The notes: generated by a model from the letters alone, not told the origin. Positions 45,182 to 54,878 are shown, numbered from the stretch's first letter. The stretch is DNA of 64,000 nucleotides from Fulvivirga maritima (GCF_021389955.1 NZ_CP089980.1:2351001-2415000), one strand, 5' to 3'. Program-made: numbers and translations.

Positions 45182-46753
45182 ATGTGGGAGTCGTTAAGAA
45201 ATATAGCTTTAATAGGCACGGAGAAAAAGCCGTTGGAAGCGAGTTTGCTGCCTTCTTCGATACAGGAAGCGCTGAAAGATACCGCTGAAACGCCTGAAGA
45301 GCATTTACTGCAGGCTGCTGCATACTTAACTTATTACCAGGAGGCAGGAGCGCTGCCGCCTTATGAGAAAGTAGAAGATAAAGCTGCTATTGAGGAAACA
45401 TTAGCAGAAGCCCCTGAGCTACCGATGCGGGTTTTTCAGGCTATAAAAAATGCAGGGATTCAGTTGAGCGATTACCTGCTAGGTGATTGGCTAGACTGGC
45501 TGATTTCAAAACAGTGGAAAGTAGCTGGTAGTGAGAGTGTTAATTTAGTAAATCTTGCCCAAAGTATGCGCCTGGAGCTGCGTGAGAAAGCCGTAAAGGT
45601 GCTGGGCAACAAAGGTCGGTGGATGCTCTCTCATCATCCTAAAAAAGAGCTTTTCTCTGATTTTGAAAAATCAGATATATGGGAAGAAGGCACTGCCGCA
45701 CAGCGAAAAAGCTTTTGGGCTGAACTGCACGCCACTGATCCTGAGACTGCAATACGGCTGTTGAAAAACACATGGGATACCGAGGCTATTATAACCAAAA
45801 AGGGTTTTCTGGAAGTTATGAACAGTAACCTGAGCAGGCTGGATCAAGATTTTCTCACCTATATTTATAATAATGAATTCGCCTATAAGGCAAAGGAGAA
45901 AAAAACAGAGAAGGAATGTAGAGCACTTGTAGCGGCCATGCTTTTAAGAATACCGGAAAGCGACCTGTATAAGGCCACGGCTCAAAAGCTATCTGCCTAC
46001 CTAAAGACTTCTAAAAAGTCAGCCCTCATGGGGTTGATTTCATCCGATGCTGTCACCATCTCGGTGCCTGATGAAAGTCATCCGGATGACTTTTGGAATG
46101 ATGAAAATATGCTTATTAGCTATGGCTTTGATCATCAATATGACATTGAATGGTTTAATGATAAACATCAATACTATTTGTCATATTTTCTTAGAGTAAT
46201 ACCTCTCTCTTTTTGGATACACCATTTCACGAAAGGTACAGCGGCTTTTGTTGATTATGTTTTAGGCAAAGATTTTCAAATGAATGCGGGTAAGAAAGTG
46301 CATGCTATGCATCAGGCAGCTCTTATTAAAAATGTCTCGTTAAACCATGACTCAGCGCTGGCCGAATATTTAATCAATAAACTACCTGCAGATCAAAATG
46401 CCTCTTTGTTATCTTATGTTAGTCAGGATGCTTTTGAGACTTATGTGAAAGAGAAAAAGCTTTGGACCTCCCATAATATTTTAGAGCAGACTCCGGGAAG
46501 AACCTGGTCATTACCTTTTTCAAATTATGTTTTAAAAGGACTATTTGAGTCCTACGGACAGCAGTATCATAGCATGCATAATCATGGTCAGGTATTATGT
46601 AAGTACCTGCATATTGATAGTGGTGATGAACTGCGCAGGCTTAATGAAAAAGCCCAAAGTGTCACTTATTATAAAAGCTGGGAGAAGAACGTATTTACTC
46701 CTGCTAAACTTGGATTAACCTTAAAAAAAGCAATCGCTTCATCTAATGAATAA
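45182..46753 (+). CDS. DUF5691-type protein of the SWIM/MoxR/VWA cluster
   Basis: A 523-residue, largely helical cytosolic protein without signal peptide. It begins MWESLRNIALIGTEKKPLE and contains regular helical pairs (SMRLELREKAVKVLGNKGRWMLSHHP; LHATDPETAIRLLKNTW) resembling HEAT/ARM-like repeats, a common protein-binding scaffold. I place it in DUF5691 mainly from its constant position between the SWIM and AAA genes and this N-terminal pattern. Its end overlaps the AAA gene by 8 bases, implying coupled translation. Confidence 0.72.
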   Translation: MWESLRNIALIGTEKKPLEASLLPSSIQEALKDTAETPEEHLLQAAAYLTYYQEAGALPPYEKVEDKAAIEETLAEAPELPMRVFQAIKNAGIQLSDYLLGDWLDWLISKQWKVAGSESVNLVNLAQSMRLELREKAVKVLGNKGRWMLSHHPKKELFSDFEKSDIWEEGTAAQRKSFWAELHATDPETAIRLLKNTWDTEAIITKKGFLEVMNSNLSRLDQDFLTYIYNNEFAYKAKEKKTEKECRALVAAMLLRIPESDLYKATAQKLSAYLKTSKKSALMGLISSDAVTISVPDESHPDDFWNDENMLISYGFDHQYDIEWFNDKHQYYLSYFLRVIPLSFWIHHFTKGTAAFVDYVLGKDFQMNAGKKVHAMHQAALIKNVSLNHDSALAEYLINKLPADQNASLLSYVSQDAFETYVKEKKLWTSHNILEQTPGRTWSLPFSNYVLKGLFESYGQQYHSMHNHGQVLCKYLHIDSGDELRRLNEKAQSVTYYKSWEKNVFTPAKLGLTLKKAIASSNE

Positions 46754-47837
46754 AAGTATGGATATACTTAGACAAAATGCCGCCCTGCAGTTTGAAGAAG
46801 AACTGGAAAACCTGAAAAAACAAGACACTGGTGCTGTGCCTACAGGCTGGCAAATGTCGCCTCTGTCTGTAGTGACCTACCTGATGGGGGGTACCCTTAA
46901 AAATAAATTTGAAGTGACCCCGAAATACATCGGTAACAGAAGGTTAATGGAAATAGCCGTGGCCACGCTTACTACTGATAGAGCATTATTGCTATACGGT
47001 ATACCGGGAACAGGTAAATCCTGGGTGTCGGAGCACCTTACGGCAGCCATCACTGGAGATCCTTCACTACTTATTCAGGGGACAGCCGGCACCGGCGAAG
47101 AAGCCATTCGCTATGGTTGGAACTACGCTAAGCTTTTGGCCGAAGGGCCTACAGAAGGAGCCCTGGTAGAAACCCCCATGATGCGAGGCATGAAACAGGG
47201 TAAAATAGTTAGAATAGAAGAGCTTACCCGTATTTCTGCTGATGTGCAGGATACCCTCATTACTATTCTTAGTGAGAAAATTATGCCTATTCCTGAGCTG
47301 TCTGCAGAAGTGCAAGCAGTGAAAGGGTTTAATGTAATTGCCACTGCCAATAACCGTGATAAAGGGGTGAATGACCTGTCATCTGCCTTAAAAAGACGTT
47401 TTAATACCGTTATTCTTCCTGTTCCTAACACGCCAGAAGAAGAAATAAACATAGTGCAGACCAGAGTGGCCAGTCAGATGAAAGCCCTGGAGTTGCCGGC
47501 AGAATTACCGGGACTGGAAGAAATTAAGCGCGTGGTGCAAATTTTCAGAGAGCTTAGAAATGGCGTTACCGAAGACGGCCGTACTAAGCTGAAGACACCG
47601 AGTAGCACGGTAAGCACGGCAGAAGCTATTTCGGTGGTGAACAGTGGACTATCATTAGCTGCTCATTTCGGAAATGGAAAGCTTTCGGCTCATGACATGG
47701 CTTCAGGCTTGGTAGGAGCCATAGTGAAAGACCCTGTTCAGGATACCGTAGTTTGGAATGAATACCTGGAGACCGTAGTAAAAACCAGAGAAAACTGGAA
47801 AGATATTTACAGGGCGTGCAAAGAAATCACTTTCTAA
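46746..47837 (+). CDS. MoxR-type AAA+ ATPase (YehL-like)
   Basis: A 363-residue AAA+ ATPase. Walker A is LLYGIPGTGKSWVSEHL, the Walker B region is GKIVRIEELTRIS (with Glu-Glu), and the sensor-1 segment is FNVIATANNRDKGVNDLSSALKRRFN, with the MoxR-type arginine finger. MoxR ATPases pair with VWA proteins to remodel or load metal centres in target complexes. Length and neighbours match the YehL subfamily. It overlaps DUF5691 upstream by 8 bases and is 3 bases from DUF5682 downstream. Confidence 0.9.
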   Translation: MNKSMDILRQNAALQFEEELENLKKQDTGAVPTGWQMSPLSVVTYLMGGTLKNKFEVTPKYIGNRRLMEIAVATLTTDRALLLYGIPGTGKSWVSEHLTAAITGDPSLLIQGTAGTGEEAIRYGWNYAKLLAEGPTEGALVETPMMRGMKQGKIVRIEELTRISADVQDTLITILSEKIMPIPELSAEVQAVKGFNVIATANNRDKGVNDLSSALKRRFNTVILPVPNTPEEEINIVQTRVASQMKALELPAELPGLEEIKRVVQIFRELRNGVTEDGRTKLKTPSSTVSTAEAISVVNSGLSLAAHFGNGKLSAHDMASGLVGAIVKDPVQDTVVWNEYLETVVKTRENWKDIYRACKEITF

Positions 47838-47840
47838 TTT

Positions 47841-50060
47841 ATGGCCATTCACGTTTTAGGCATACGGCATCATGGAGTTGGGTCAGCGCGACAGGTCAAA
47901 AAAGAACTGGAACGCTTGCAGCCTGACATCGTATTGGTAGAGGGACCACCTGAAATAGCCGAGGTTTTTGAATATGTGGGACATCCTGACCTAAAACCTC
48001 CTGTGGCCATAATGGTGTACAATAGCAATGTGCCTCAAGAGTCTACCTTTTATCCTTTTGCTGAATATTCACCGGAATGGGTAGCCATAGCTTATGCTAA
48101 TGAGCATAAAATACCCGTTAAGGCCATTGACCTTCCGGCTAGTATTAGCTTTACCATGAGAAGGAAAGAGGCTAAAAATGAGCCATCCACACCTCCGCCG
48201 GAAGATCCACTTACACTCGTAGCCCAATCGGCCGGGTTTAAAAGTGGAGAAAGGTTCTGGGAACATCATTTTGAGCAATCTGCTGGCAATGAGCATTTTG
48301 AAAGTGTAATGCACGTGATGCAATCGCTACGTGAAGATGGCCTGGAGAGTGCCATGGATGCTGAGAACACACATCGTGAAGCGTATATGCGTATGCTTAT
48401 TCAGGATAGTGTTAATGAAATGTATACCAACATTGCCATTGTATGTGGTGCCTGGCATGCTCCTACTTTGGTAGATCCTGCAGGGTATGCAAAAGAAGAT
48501 AAGAAGGTGCTCAAAAAGCTGCCTAAAACTAAAACCAAGATCACCAGCACCTGGATTCCCTGGACTAATGACAGGCTCAGCATGCATTCAGGGTACGGAG
48601 CAGGTATATTCTCACCAGGATGGTATTCACATCTATGGCATAATACTGCCGAATATGAAATTCCCTGGCTCATTAAAGTGGCCAGCATGTTTCGGGAAAA
48701 GGGCATGGACATGTCTACCGCGCATGCTATTGAAGCTTTCCGCCTTGCTCGCAGTCTGGCTATTCTTAGGAATAATCATTATGTGTCGTTAGATGACTTA
48801 AATGATGCTGTGCTCTCCGTTATGTGTATGGGAGATGGCATATTGCTGGAACTGGTTAAAGACCAGCTCATTATTGGTGATGGCTTGGGAGAAGTGCCTG
48901 AAGACATGCCAAAAATGCCTCTTCAGGAAGACTTTGAACAGTCAGTAAAAAAGCTAAGACTTAAGCTTACAGCTGATCCTAAAGAGGTAAACCTCGATCT
49001 CAGAAAGCCCAACGATCTTGAGAAAAGCAAGCTCTTTCATCGGTTAGCCATTTTAGAAATTCATTGGGCCACACCCAGCTACTCCAGAGGTAAAGGTACC
49101 TTCAAAGAATCATGGCGACTGGAGTGGACAGTGGGCATGATGATAGAACTCATTGATAAAGCGTTTTTAGGAAACACCATTGCTTCGGCAGCTCAGGCAG
49201 TGCTGATCAAAAAAAGTAATGCAGCGCAAAAGGTAGATGATGTAGCTAAACTCATAGACCTGTGCATACCAGCGGCCTTGTTTGATGAACTGGATCATCT
49301 GTTAAACAAGGTGAATGAGCTGTCTAGTATTTCATCTGACATATTGGATCTGATGAAATCCTTACCACAATTGATCAATGTAGCTCGCTATGGCGATGTG
49401 CGAAATTCGGATATGGATGTGCTTGATCAGATCATACACCAGTTATTGATTAAGGTAAATGTTGGTTTGCCCAATGCAGTATATGGTTTAGATGAGGATA
49501 ATGCTCTGGAAATGTTCGGCCAGATCACTGCGCTGCACCAGGCTATAAAAATCTACTCCAAACCGGAGGAAGAAGAACCCTGGTATTTTACCTTGCATCA
49601 GGTGCTCAATAAAGAAGATGTGCACAGTGTGATACTGGGCTGTGTTTGCCGGCTTTTGTTGGATAGTCAGCAGCTTAGTGAAGATGAAGCCGATATGTAT
49701 ATTTCCTATGCGCTCTCAGTTAACAATGATCCTATGGACGTGGCAGCCTGGATTGAAGGTTTCCTCAAAGGTAGCGGCTCTATTTTAATTTATGATAATC
49801 GTCTCTGGAACCTGGTTTTTGAGTGGGTAGAGTCCTTAGATAAGGATACATTCATTCAGCTGGTGCCCATGCTCAGAAGAACATTTTCAAAGTTTGAATA
49901 TGCAGAAAGGCGTCAGCTAGGGCAGAAAGCCCGACAGGGACTCGCCAGTGATGAGCCGGCTACGACCTATAATACAGAGCAATTTGATGGTGAACTGGCC
50001 GATTCAGTGATACCTTATATTAGCAAATTCTTAACACCAAACAGCACTCACCATGAATAA
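47841..50060 (+). CDS. DUF5682-family protein (YehM-like)
   Basis: A 739-residue cytosolic protein. The N-terminal ~280 residues resemble the TraB/TIKI/EreA-like fold: VLGIRHHGVGSARQVKKEL, LQPDIVLVEGPPEIAE, and a later NIAIVCGAWHAPTL; His and Glu in these motifs could form a metal site. A helical middle follows (AHAIEAFRLARSLAILRNNHYVSLDDLNDAVLSVMCMGDG), then a long helical C-terminus. Length is close to E. coli YehM. It overlaps the VWA gene by 8 bases. A hydrolase role is inference. Confidence 0.82.
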   Translation: MAIHVLGIRHHGVGSARQVKKELERLQPDIVLVEGPPEIAEVFEYVGHPDLKPPVAIMVYNSNVPQESTFYPFAEYSPEWVAIAYANEHKIPVKAIDLPASISFTMRRKEAKNEPSTPPPEDPLTLVAQSAGFKSGERFWEHHFEQSAGNEHFESVMHVMQSLREDGLESAMDAENTHREAYMRMLIQDSVNEMYTNIAIVCGAWHAPTLVDPAGYAKEDKKVLKKLPKTKTKITSTWIPWTNDRLSMHSGYGAGIFSPGWYSHLWHNTAEYEIPWLIKVASMFREKGMDMSTAHAIEAFRLARSLAILRNNHYVSLDDLNDAVLSVMCMGDGILLELVKDQLIIGDGLGEVPEDMPKMPLQEDFEQSVKKLRLKLTADPKEVNLDLRKPNDLEKSKLFHRLAILEIHWATPSYSRGKGTFKESWRLEWTVGMMIELIDKAFLGNTIASAAQAVLIKKSNAAQKVDDVAKLIDLCIPAALFDELDHLLNKVNELSSISSDILDLMKSLPQLINVARYGDVRNSDMDVLDQIIHQLLIKVNVGLPNAVYGLDEDNALEMFGQITALHQAIKIYSKPEEEEPWYFTLHQVLNKEDVHSVILGCVCRLLLDSQQLSEDEADMYISYALSVNNDPMDVAAWIEGFLKGSGSILIYDNRLWNLVFEWVESLDKDTFIQLVPMLRRTFSKFEYAERRQLGQKARQGLASDEPATTYNTEQFDGELADSVIPYISKFLTPNSTHHE

Positions 50061-51237
50061 TGATGAATTAGAAATCCTGGAAAAATGGAGATTGATACTT
50101 GGTGGCGACGAGGCCGATGGTACGGAGGTAAAGCTCTCTGACCAAATGGATGGATTGGACCAGACGCTCTCTGCGCTGTATGAGTTTGAGCGCACTAAAA
50201 GCTTTGACTATGGAGCAGAAAAAGGTGCCGGAGGACAGGATAAATCGAACCCGGGAGTGGCCAGATGGCTGGGAGATATTCGTAAGTATTTTCCTAACTC
50301 CGTAGTTCAGGTGATGCAGAATGATGCTTTGAAATATCCTGATTTACAGAAGAAACTGATTTTTGAACCGGAAATACTGGAACAGGCAGAAGCCGATATT
50401 CATCTGGTGGCTACACTGATGCAACTGGGCAAGCTAATTCCTGCCAAAACCAAAGATACCGCCAAGAGAGTGGTTCAAAAAGTGGTAGATGAACTTATGG
50501 CCAAGCTAGAGCAAAAAACCGTTTCAGCTTTAAGTGGAGCTCTCAATAAATCAGCTAAGAAGTTTCACCCAAGGTATAATGAGATCAACTGGGATGCTAC
50601 CATTCGGAAGAATCTTAAGCACTATCAGCCTGATTATAAAACCATTATACCTGAGGTGAGAATAGGATATGGAAGGAAGTCCAAAAGGTCATTAAAAGAT
50701 ATTGTGCTTTGCATAGATCAAAGTGGTTCCATGGGTACTTCCATTGTTTACTCTGGAATATTTGGCGCTGTAATGGCCTCCGTGCCGACTGTTAAAACAA
50801 AAATGGTGCTTTTTGATACTGATGTTGCCGATCTTACTGAAGACCTGAAAGACCCTGTAGATCTACTTTTTGGTGTGCAGATGGGTGGAGGCACAGACAT
50901 TAACCTTGCCTTAAAATACTGTCAGGAACTAATAACAAAAGCTGATGACACTATTCTGGTGCTCATTACAGATTTGTATGAAGGCGGTAATGCCAAAGAA
51001 ATGCTAAAAAGAGCACGGGACATGATAGAGTCAGGGATTCAGTTTATTTGTCTGTTAGCGCTAAACGATGAAGGCAGCCCCAGTTATGATAGCAATATGG
51101 CATCCAAACTATCGCAGATGGGCGCTCCGGTATTTGCCTGCACCCCAGATCAGTTTCCAGACCTCATGGCCGCAGCCATTCAAAAGCAAGACTTAAAGCA
51201 ATGGGCCGGAGAGCATGAAATTGTATTGAAGGGGTAG
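50053..51237 (+). CDS. VWA-domain protein (YehP-like)
   Basis: A 394-residue soluble protein. The N-terminal ~210 residues are helical (ILEKWRLILGGDEADG; MDGLDQTLSALYEFE). The C-terminal VWA domain has a complete MIDAS: IVLCIDQSGSMGTS (DxSGS), a Thr-containing GGGTDINLALKYC loop, and VLITDLYEGG (Asp). VWA partners of MoxR ATPases recruit the client protein. Last gene of the cluster, overlapping DUF5682 by 8 bases. Confidence 0.9.
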   Translation: MNNDELEILEKWRLILGGDEADGTEVKLSDQMDGLDQTLSALYEFERTKSFDYGAEKGAGGQDKSNPGVARWLGDIRKYFPNSVVQVMQNDALKYPDLQKKLIFEPEILEQAEADIHLVATLMQLGKLIPAKTKDTAKRVVQKVVDELMAKLEQKTVSALSGALNKSAKKFHPRYNEINWDATIRKNLKHYQPDYKTIIPEVRIGYGRKSKRSLKDIVLCIDQSGSMGTSIVYSGIFGAVMASVPTVKTKMVLFDTDVADLTEDLKDPVDLLFGVQMGGGTDINLALKYCQELITKADDTILVLITDLYEGGNAKEMLKRARDMIESGIQFICLLALNDEGSPSYDSNMASKLSQMGAPVFACTPDQFPDLMAAAIQKQDLKQWAGEHEIVLKG

Positions 51238-51388
51238 GAGTGGTGAAGAATCGACGAGCTATTTTTGAGATCAAATGTCTGAACGGTTTTGCCTATGTCC
51301 TTATCTCCTATGCAAATGCCCAAACTTAGGTATTGAATATTACTAAATAAACTTACTCTTTAATAGAAGTACATAACATTAAAAACAA

Positions 51389-52177
51389 ATGAAAAAATTA
51401 AACCTGCTATTACTAATAACACTATCCCTTCTGTTTTCTTGTAAGGATGATGATAGTACACCTGATGATGCCAGTGAGAAAGAAGCCATTAGTGCAAAAT
51501 GGGTCGTAAATGATAATGACACATATCAATCATTTGAATTCAATAAAAGCTACACTTATATTGTTGTCAAAGTAGACCAAGTCAATGGTGCCCCGATAGT
51601 CTTGTTTGGCAACTATAATATTGTTGATAGTAAAACTGTCGAATTAGAGGATTTTGGAACCATTGAGATTGATGAGATCGATGATAATTCGATAAGTTTT
51701 GCACTTCAGGTAGATGGTGAAGATAAAGTTAATATCAGCGCTGCCAAGCAAGCTGAAATGAATAATTCCACCAGAACTGAATTATTATGCCGCACATGGC
51801 AAATGGTAACAGTTAATGGGGAAGAAGTGACAGGCACTGAATTTGATTTAACTGTATTATTTTCACAGGCAGGCACCTATTTTGTGGAGCTAGCAAATCC
51901 TGACGATGAAAATGAAGGAGGGCTAGCCAGTTGGAAATGGTATGATGACACTGAGACTCACTTTTTATATTCTTGGGGAGATCCTGCAGTATGGGATGAA
52001 GAGGATATCGTAGAGGTTGTTGAGCTAACAGACAATTCACTTAAAATACTAGAAATATATAGTAATGGCGATGAAGAGCTTTATGAAATGGCACCCGCTA
52101 ATTCAAAATCGTCAAGGATAATGAGTAATGCTAGTGACAATAATATTAAGTTAAAAAGGGGATTTCTTAAACATTAA
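51389..52177 (+). CDS. Lipoprotein with two lipocalin-like domains
   Basis: A 262-residue lipoprotein (LLLLITLSLLFSCKDDD; lipobox Cys18, then acidic residues). Two beta-rich halves look like lipocalin-type sheets common in Bacteroidota: ISAKWVVNDNDTYQSFEFNK...DFGTIEIDEIDDNSI, then LLCRTWQMVTVNGEEVTG...EIYSNGDEELYEMAP. Function unknown; probably outer-membrane attached. It starts the repeat-rich stretch and is followed by a perfect hairpin. Confidence 0.6.
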   Translation: MKKLNLLLLITLSLLFSCKDDDSTPDDASEKEAISAKWVVNDNDTYQSFEFNKSYTYIVVKVDQVNGAPIVLFGNYNIVDSKTVELEDFGTIEIDEIDDNSISFALQVDGEDKVNISAAKQAEMNNSTRTELLCRTWQMVTVNGEEVTGTEFDLTVLFSQAGTYFVELANPDDENEGGLASWKWYDDTETHFLYSWGDPAVWDEEDIVEVVELTDNSLKILEIYSNGDEELYEMAPANSKSSRIMSNASDNNIKLKRGFLKH

Positions 52178-52195
52178 GAAAAACTCAAACAGTCG

Positions 52196-52245
52196 CTCGA
52201 TTTCAACAGTCACCCGGTATGAGCCGGGCGACTGTTGAAATCGAG
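52196..52245. repeat. Long perfect inverted repeat
   Basis: CTCGATTTCAACAGTC (52196-52211) pairs with GACTGTTGAAATCGAG (52230-52245), 16 bp perfect, continued inside by CCCGG/CCGGG with one mismatch. No T-tract follows. It abuts a MITE-like repeat at 52247. Confidence 0.75.
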
Positions 52246-52246
52246 G

Positions 52247-52418
52247 CCTCTGGCCGGTTAGGTAAGGGTGAACAATATAGGATGTCAATTATTAATTAAA
52301 TTTAAATTTTACCGGCATAGCCCATTTCAGATGGCTAATGATATTACTAATGCTAAGTCAGTAATGAAAATTAAAGCTTTTCAATTATCATAAGTCAGTG
52401 CAATTCCGGGTAGAGGTC
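52247..52418. repeat. MITE-like element, copy A
   Basis: About 172 bases bounded by GCCTCTGGCCGGTTA on the left and a degenerate inverted end CCGGGTAGAGGTC on the right. It shares both end sequences (GTCAGTGCAAT..., then TCTAAAGCA...ATGATCA) with a second copy at 59585-60977. The middle looks diverged by eye. No coding capacity. Confidence 0.55.
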
Positions 52419-52649
52419 TAAAGCAAAATGATCAAGTACTTCTCCTCCAAATAAGATAAGGAGATTTCTAAATTCACGATGTATGGTCAATGTTTCGTGA
52501 TTGAGGTTGTAGGTGCTCCGATTAGGCTGGCTATTTTTATTAATAAATAATTGTATCTTGGGCTGCTATACTCAATCGCTCCCACTCAGTAGAGTCATAT
52601 TTCATCTTAATTTTAATTTGTTGTGTAACATTATGAACTTCTCAGAAAT

Positions 52650-53510
52650 ATGTCATCTGTCAATCTTAGATTTTTCTTTGAAATCATTTCTTCTGAATTA
52701 GAAAGAATCGACACATCGGATCCTGATTCGAAACTTGTACTTAACCTTTCGCCTACTGACCAAAGTATTGTTTTAATAGCGGGGCTTGATTCGGAAACTT
52801 TAATTGATAAAGTTCAATTCGAAAGATACCTCAAATGTCGAATAAAAAAAGGAGACAAAATACCTTTCTTGAAATCATTAATTCAAAATGATATATCAAG
52901 TATCCTAGATACATTAAAAAACACACTTCTAGAAAGCATTGACCTATATTATCATTTTGAAGAGCTTCTTGACAGTACAAACCTTTTGGTCAATAACAAT
53001 GATTGTGGCAATAAGGTAATTATCTCCAAAACTCCTAAAACCTCTCTAATAATTGGTCTTTTAAGTTCTTCAATCATAAAAATGATGTCCTCACTAGATA
53101 TCGTTGTCAAATATTGTTACGCCCTTGAGGAGAAAGAAAACTTTAATTATAGTAAATATCATAAAATCAATAACAAAATTCTATTTGGAGACGCTAAACA
53201 CTTGAAAAAAATTAAAGGAGTAACGGAAAGCATAAGCAACGTATCTAATGACATTCGCTTATTGGAAAACTTACGTAACGACTTTATACACAATAATTCC
53301 ATAAATTCATTTAACAGAATCTATGTTAAAATTTTCAACAATAAAGTGATTGACAAATATATTTTAATTCCAGATTCTCAAGATGGACATTTCCTTAAAT
53401 CGACGAATAGAAACCGTTTCTTCTCAAACGAAAATAAACTGAATGAGTTTGTTCCAAATGTTTACGAAGAGGTACTTAAAAAAGTGATTAACACTCTAAA
53501 GCAATATTAA
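52650..53510 (+). CDS. HEPN-like protein (possible RNase effector)
   Basis: A 286-residue, AT-rich, mostly helical protein without a signal peptide. The C-terminal half contains LENLRNDFIHNNS (R209-x4-H214), matching the R-x(4-6)-H active-site motif of HEPN ribonucleases, with an upstream helix (IIKMMSSLDIVVKYCYALEE) as expected for that fold. HEPN proteins are common effectors in toxin-antitoxin and phage-defence systems. No antitoxin is adjacent; a hairpin repeat lies 38 bases after the stop. One motif in a helical protein is not conclusive. Confidence 0.55.
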   Translation: MSSVNLRFFFEIISSELERIDTSDPDSKLVLNLSPTDQSIVLIAGLDSETLIDKVQFERYLKCRIKKGDKIPFLKSLIQNDISSILDTLKNTLLESIDLYYHFEELLDSTNLLVNNNDCGNKVIISKTPKTSLIIGLLSSSIIKMMSSLDIVVKYCYALEEKENFNYSKYHKINNKILFGDAKHLKKIKGVTESISNVSNDIRLLENLRNDFIHNNSINSFNRIYVKIFNNKVIDKYILIPDSQDGHFLKSTNRNRFFSNENKLNEFVPNVYEEVLKKVINTLKQY

Positions 53511-53928
53511 ACTTTACACTATGATTAGTACCAAACATTCGCTAGGACCCAACCTGGTCCAAGGTTTAATCTCTGGCGCAAGTGTCCACTTGTGCCTTTA
53601 CTAATAGCCAACTGCTCCTACATTTAACTTCCGTTGCATAATACCAGCCCACTAACCTGCATATCTACAGCAATGCTCCTACTATTTGATTATTGACAGA
53701 ATTGATCATGGTGGAATAGGTATAATTAAATGATTAAATATATTATTACCTGATAAGTCAATTATATTTAAAAATATCACTAAATTATATAAAGGCCCTT
53801 TGGCACTGAGTAGGTGTGATTTTACTATGGTGTTTAGAGGAGTTAAGCACAGCATTGAAATGAATCATAACATTAAAAATTAATACTATGTCATTAAATT
53901 AAATTTAAACCTAAATCAACTTAAACTC
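53511..53928. other. Gene-free, AT-rich spacer before the pectate lyase
   Basis: 418 bases with no credible gene. It holds hairpin repeat copy 1 near its start. The last ~230 bases are very AT-rich and probably contain the lyase promoter; I could not place a TAnnTTTG box. Confidence 0.5.
53548..53602 (+). repeat. Dispersed hairpin repeat, copy 1
   Basis: Core arms GGCGCAAGTG / CACTTGTGCC around TC (53575-53596), preceded by AACCTGGTCCAAG. One of five copies in the window, all in the same orientation. Confidence 0.8.
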
Positions 53929-54798
53929 ATGAAAAAAGTATTCACATTAATTTGTCTAGCAAGTGTATTGCTATTCAATTGTTCAGAAGAGAATGTTTCT
54001 CCTGATACTAAAGAAGTGTCTGCTGCAGGCGCTACTTATAATGTATCCTCTGAATCCGCACTACGGTCTGCTGTGGCTAATGCGCAGCCTGGAGATCAAA
54101 TTAACGTTACTGGTACTATTTACTTAACCCAGACTCTGGAGCTTGCCAATAGTGGTACATCAAGTGCTAAGATCAACCTTACAGGAAATGGAACTTACCG
54201 AACCATTAACTGCTCGGGCGTAAGTGGCTGGGGTATTAAGTGCAATGCCAGCTACTGGAATATTTCCTGGCTAAATATAGAATACGCCGGTGATTGCGGA
54301 TTGGTATTTCAATACGGAGGCTACAACTGGGTTAATAAATTACGAACCCGTGGTTGTGGAGATTCCGGTCTACAAATCTATAACAGCTCTCATCATAACA
54401 GTATTAATTATTCCACTTCATATGATAACTATGATGCAGGTAATGGTGGTGAAAATGCTGATGGTTTTGCTTGTAAACTTTCTGCCGGCCAAGGCAACCA
54501 GTTCTACAAATGTAACGCTTATAATAACTCAGATGATGGCTGGGATCTTTACGGTCAGCCTTATACTGTAGTTATGAATCACTGCCTGGCCAGAGATAAT
54601 GGTTATGGATCTAATGGAGATGGCAACGGTTTTAAATTAGGTAGTGCTGGACAAAACGTGCCACATACCGTGACTAATTGTACTTCAAATAACAACCTTT
54701 CTTGGGGGTATGATGGTAATGGAAATACAGGCCACATTACATTAACTAATAGCGGTGGCTCAGGTAACGGTAAAGGCTTGTTTACAAGAATTTATTAA
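53929..54798 (+). CDS. PL9-like pectate lyase lipoprotein (parallel beta-helix)
   Basis: A 289-residue lipoprotein (SVLLFNCSEE lipobox). The mature part is a right-handed parallel beta-helix: short repeating coils such as GDCGLVFQYGGYNWVNKLRTRGCGDSGLQIYNSSHHNSI. The segment NADGFACKLSAGQGNQFYKC followed by AYNNSDDGWDLYG is characteristic of family 9 pectate lyases, including the region carrying the catalytic Lys and Ca-binding Asp residues. Predicted to cleave polygalacturonate at the cell surface. Shorter than many PL9 enzymes but apparently complete. Confidence 0.85.
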   Translation: MKKVFTLICLASVLLFNCSEENVSPDTKEVSAAGATYNVSSESALRSAVANAQPGDQINVTGTIYLTQTLELANSGTSSAKINLTGNGTYRTINCSGVSGWGIKCNASYWNISWLNIEYAGDCGLVFQYGGYNWVNKLRTRGCGDSGLQIYNSSHHNSINYSTSYDNYDAGNGGENADGFACKLSAGQGNQFYKCNAYNNSDDGWDLYGQPYTVVMNHCLARDNGYGSNGDGNGFKLGSAGQNVPHTVTNCTSNNNLSWGYDGNGNTGHITLTNSGGSGNGKGLFTRIY

Positions 54799-54806
54799 AA
54801 TCATTT

Positions 54807-54878
54807 AAGTCAGATTGAGGTTTCTCGAAATCTTCGTTTTTTGAGTAGGGAGGTATTTCGAGTACCTCAATGTGACTT
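54807..54878. repeat. Nested inverted repeat between convergent genes
   Basis: The outer arms AAGTCAGATTGAGGT and ACCTCAATGTGACTT (one mismatch) enclose inner arms CTCGAAAT / ATTTCGAG. It forms a 72-base cruciform after the pectate lyase. It may end transcription or be a mobile REP-type element. Confidence 0.65.

Larger units (their letters stand above)
52178..52649. other. Repeat-rich gap between the lipoprotein and HEPN-like genes
   Basis: 472 bases with no convincing gene. It contains the 50-base hairpin at 52196 and MITE-like copy A (52247-52418). The rest is AT-rich without coding signal. Confidence 0.6.

Noticed and set aside
52196-52245. Transcription terminator
   Set aside because: The stem is long and perfect but no T-tract follows on either strand; a repeat-type element fits better.
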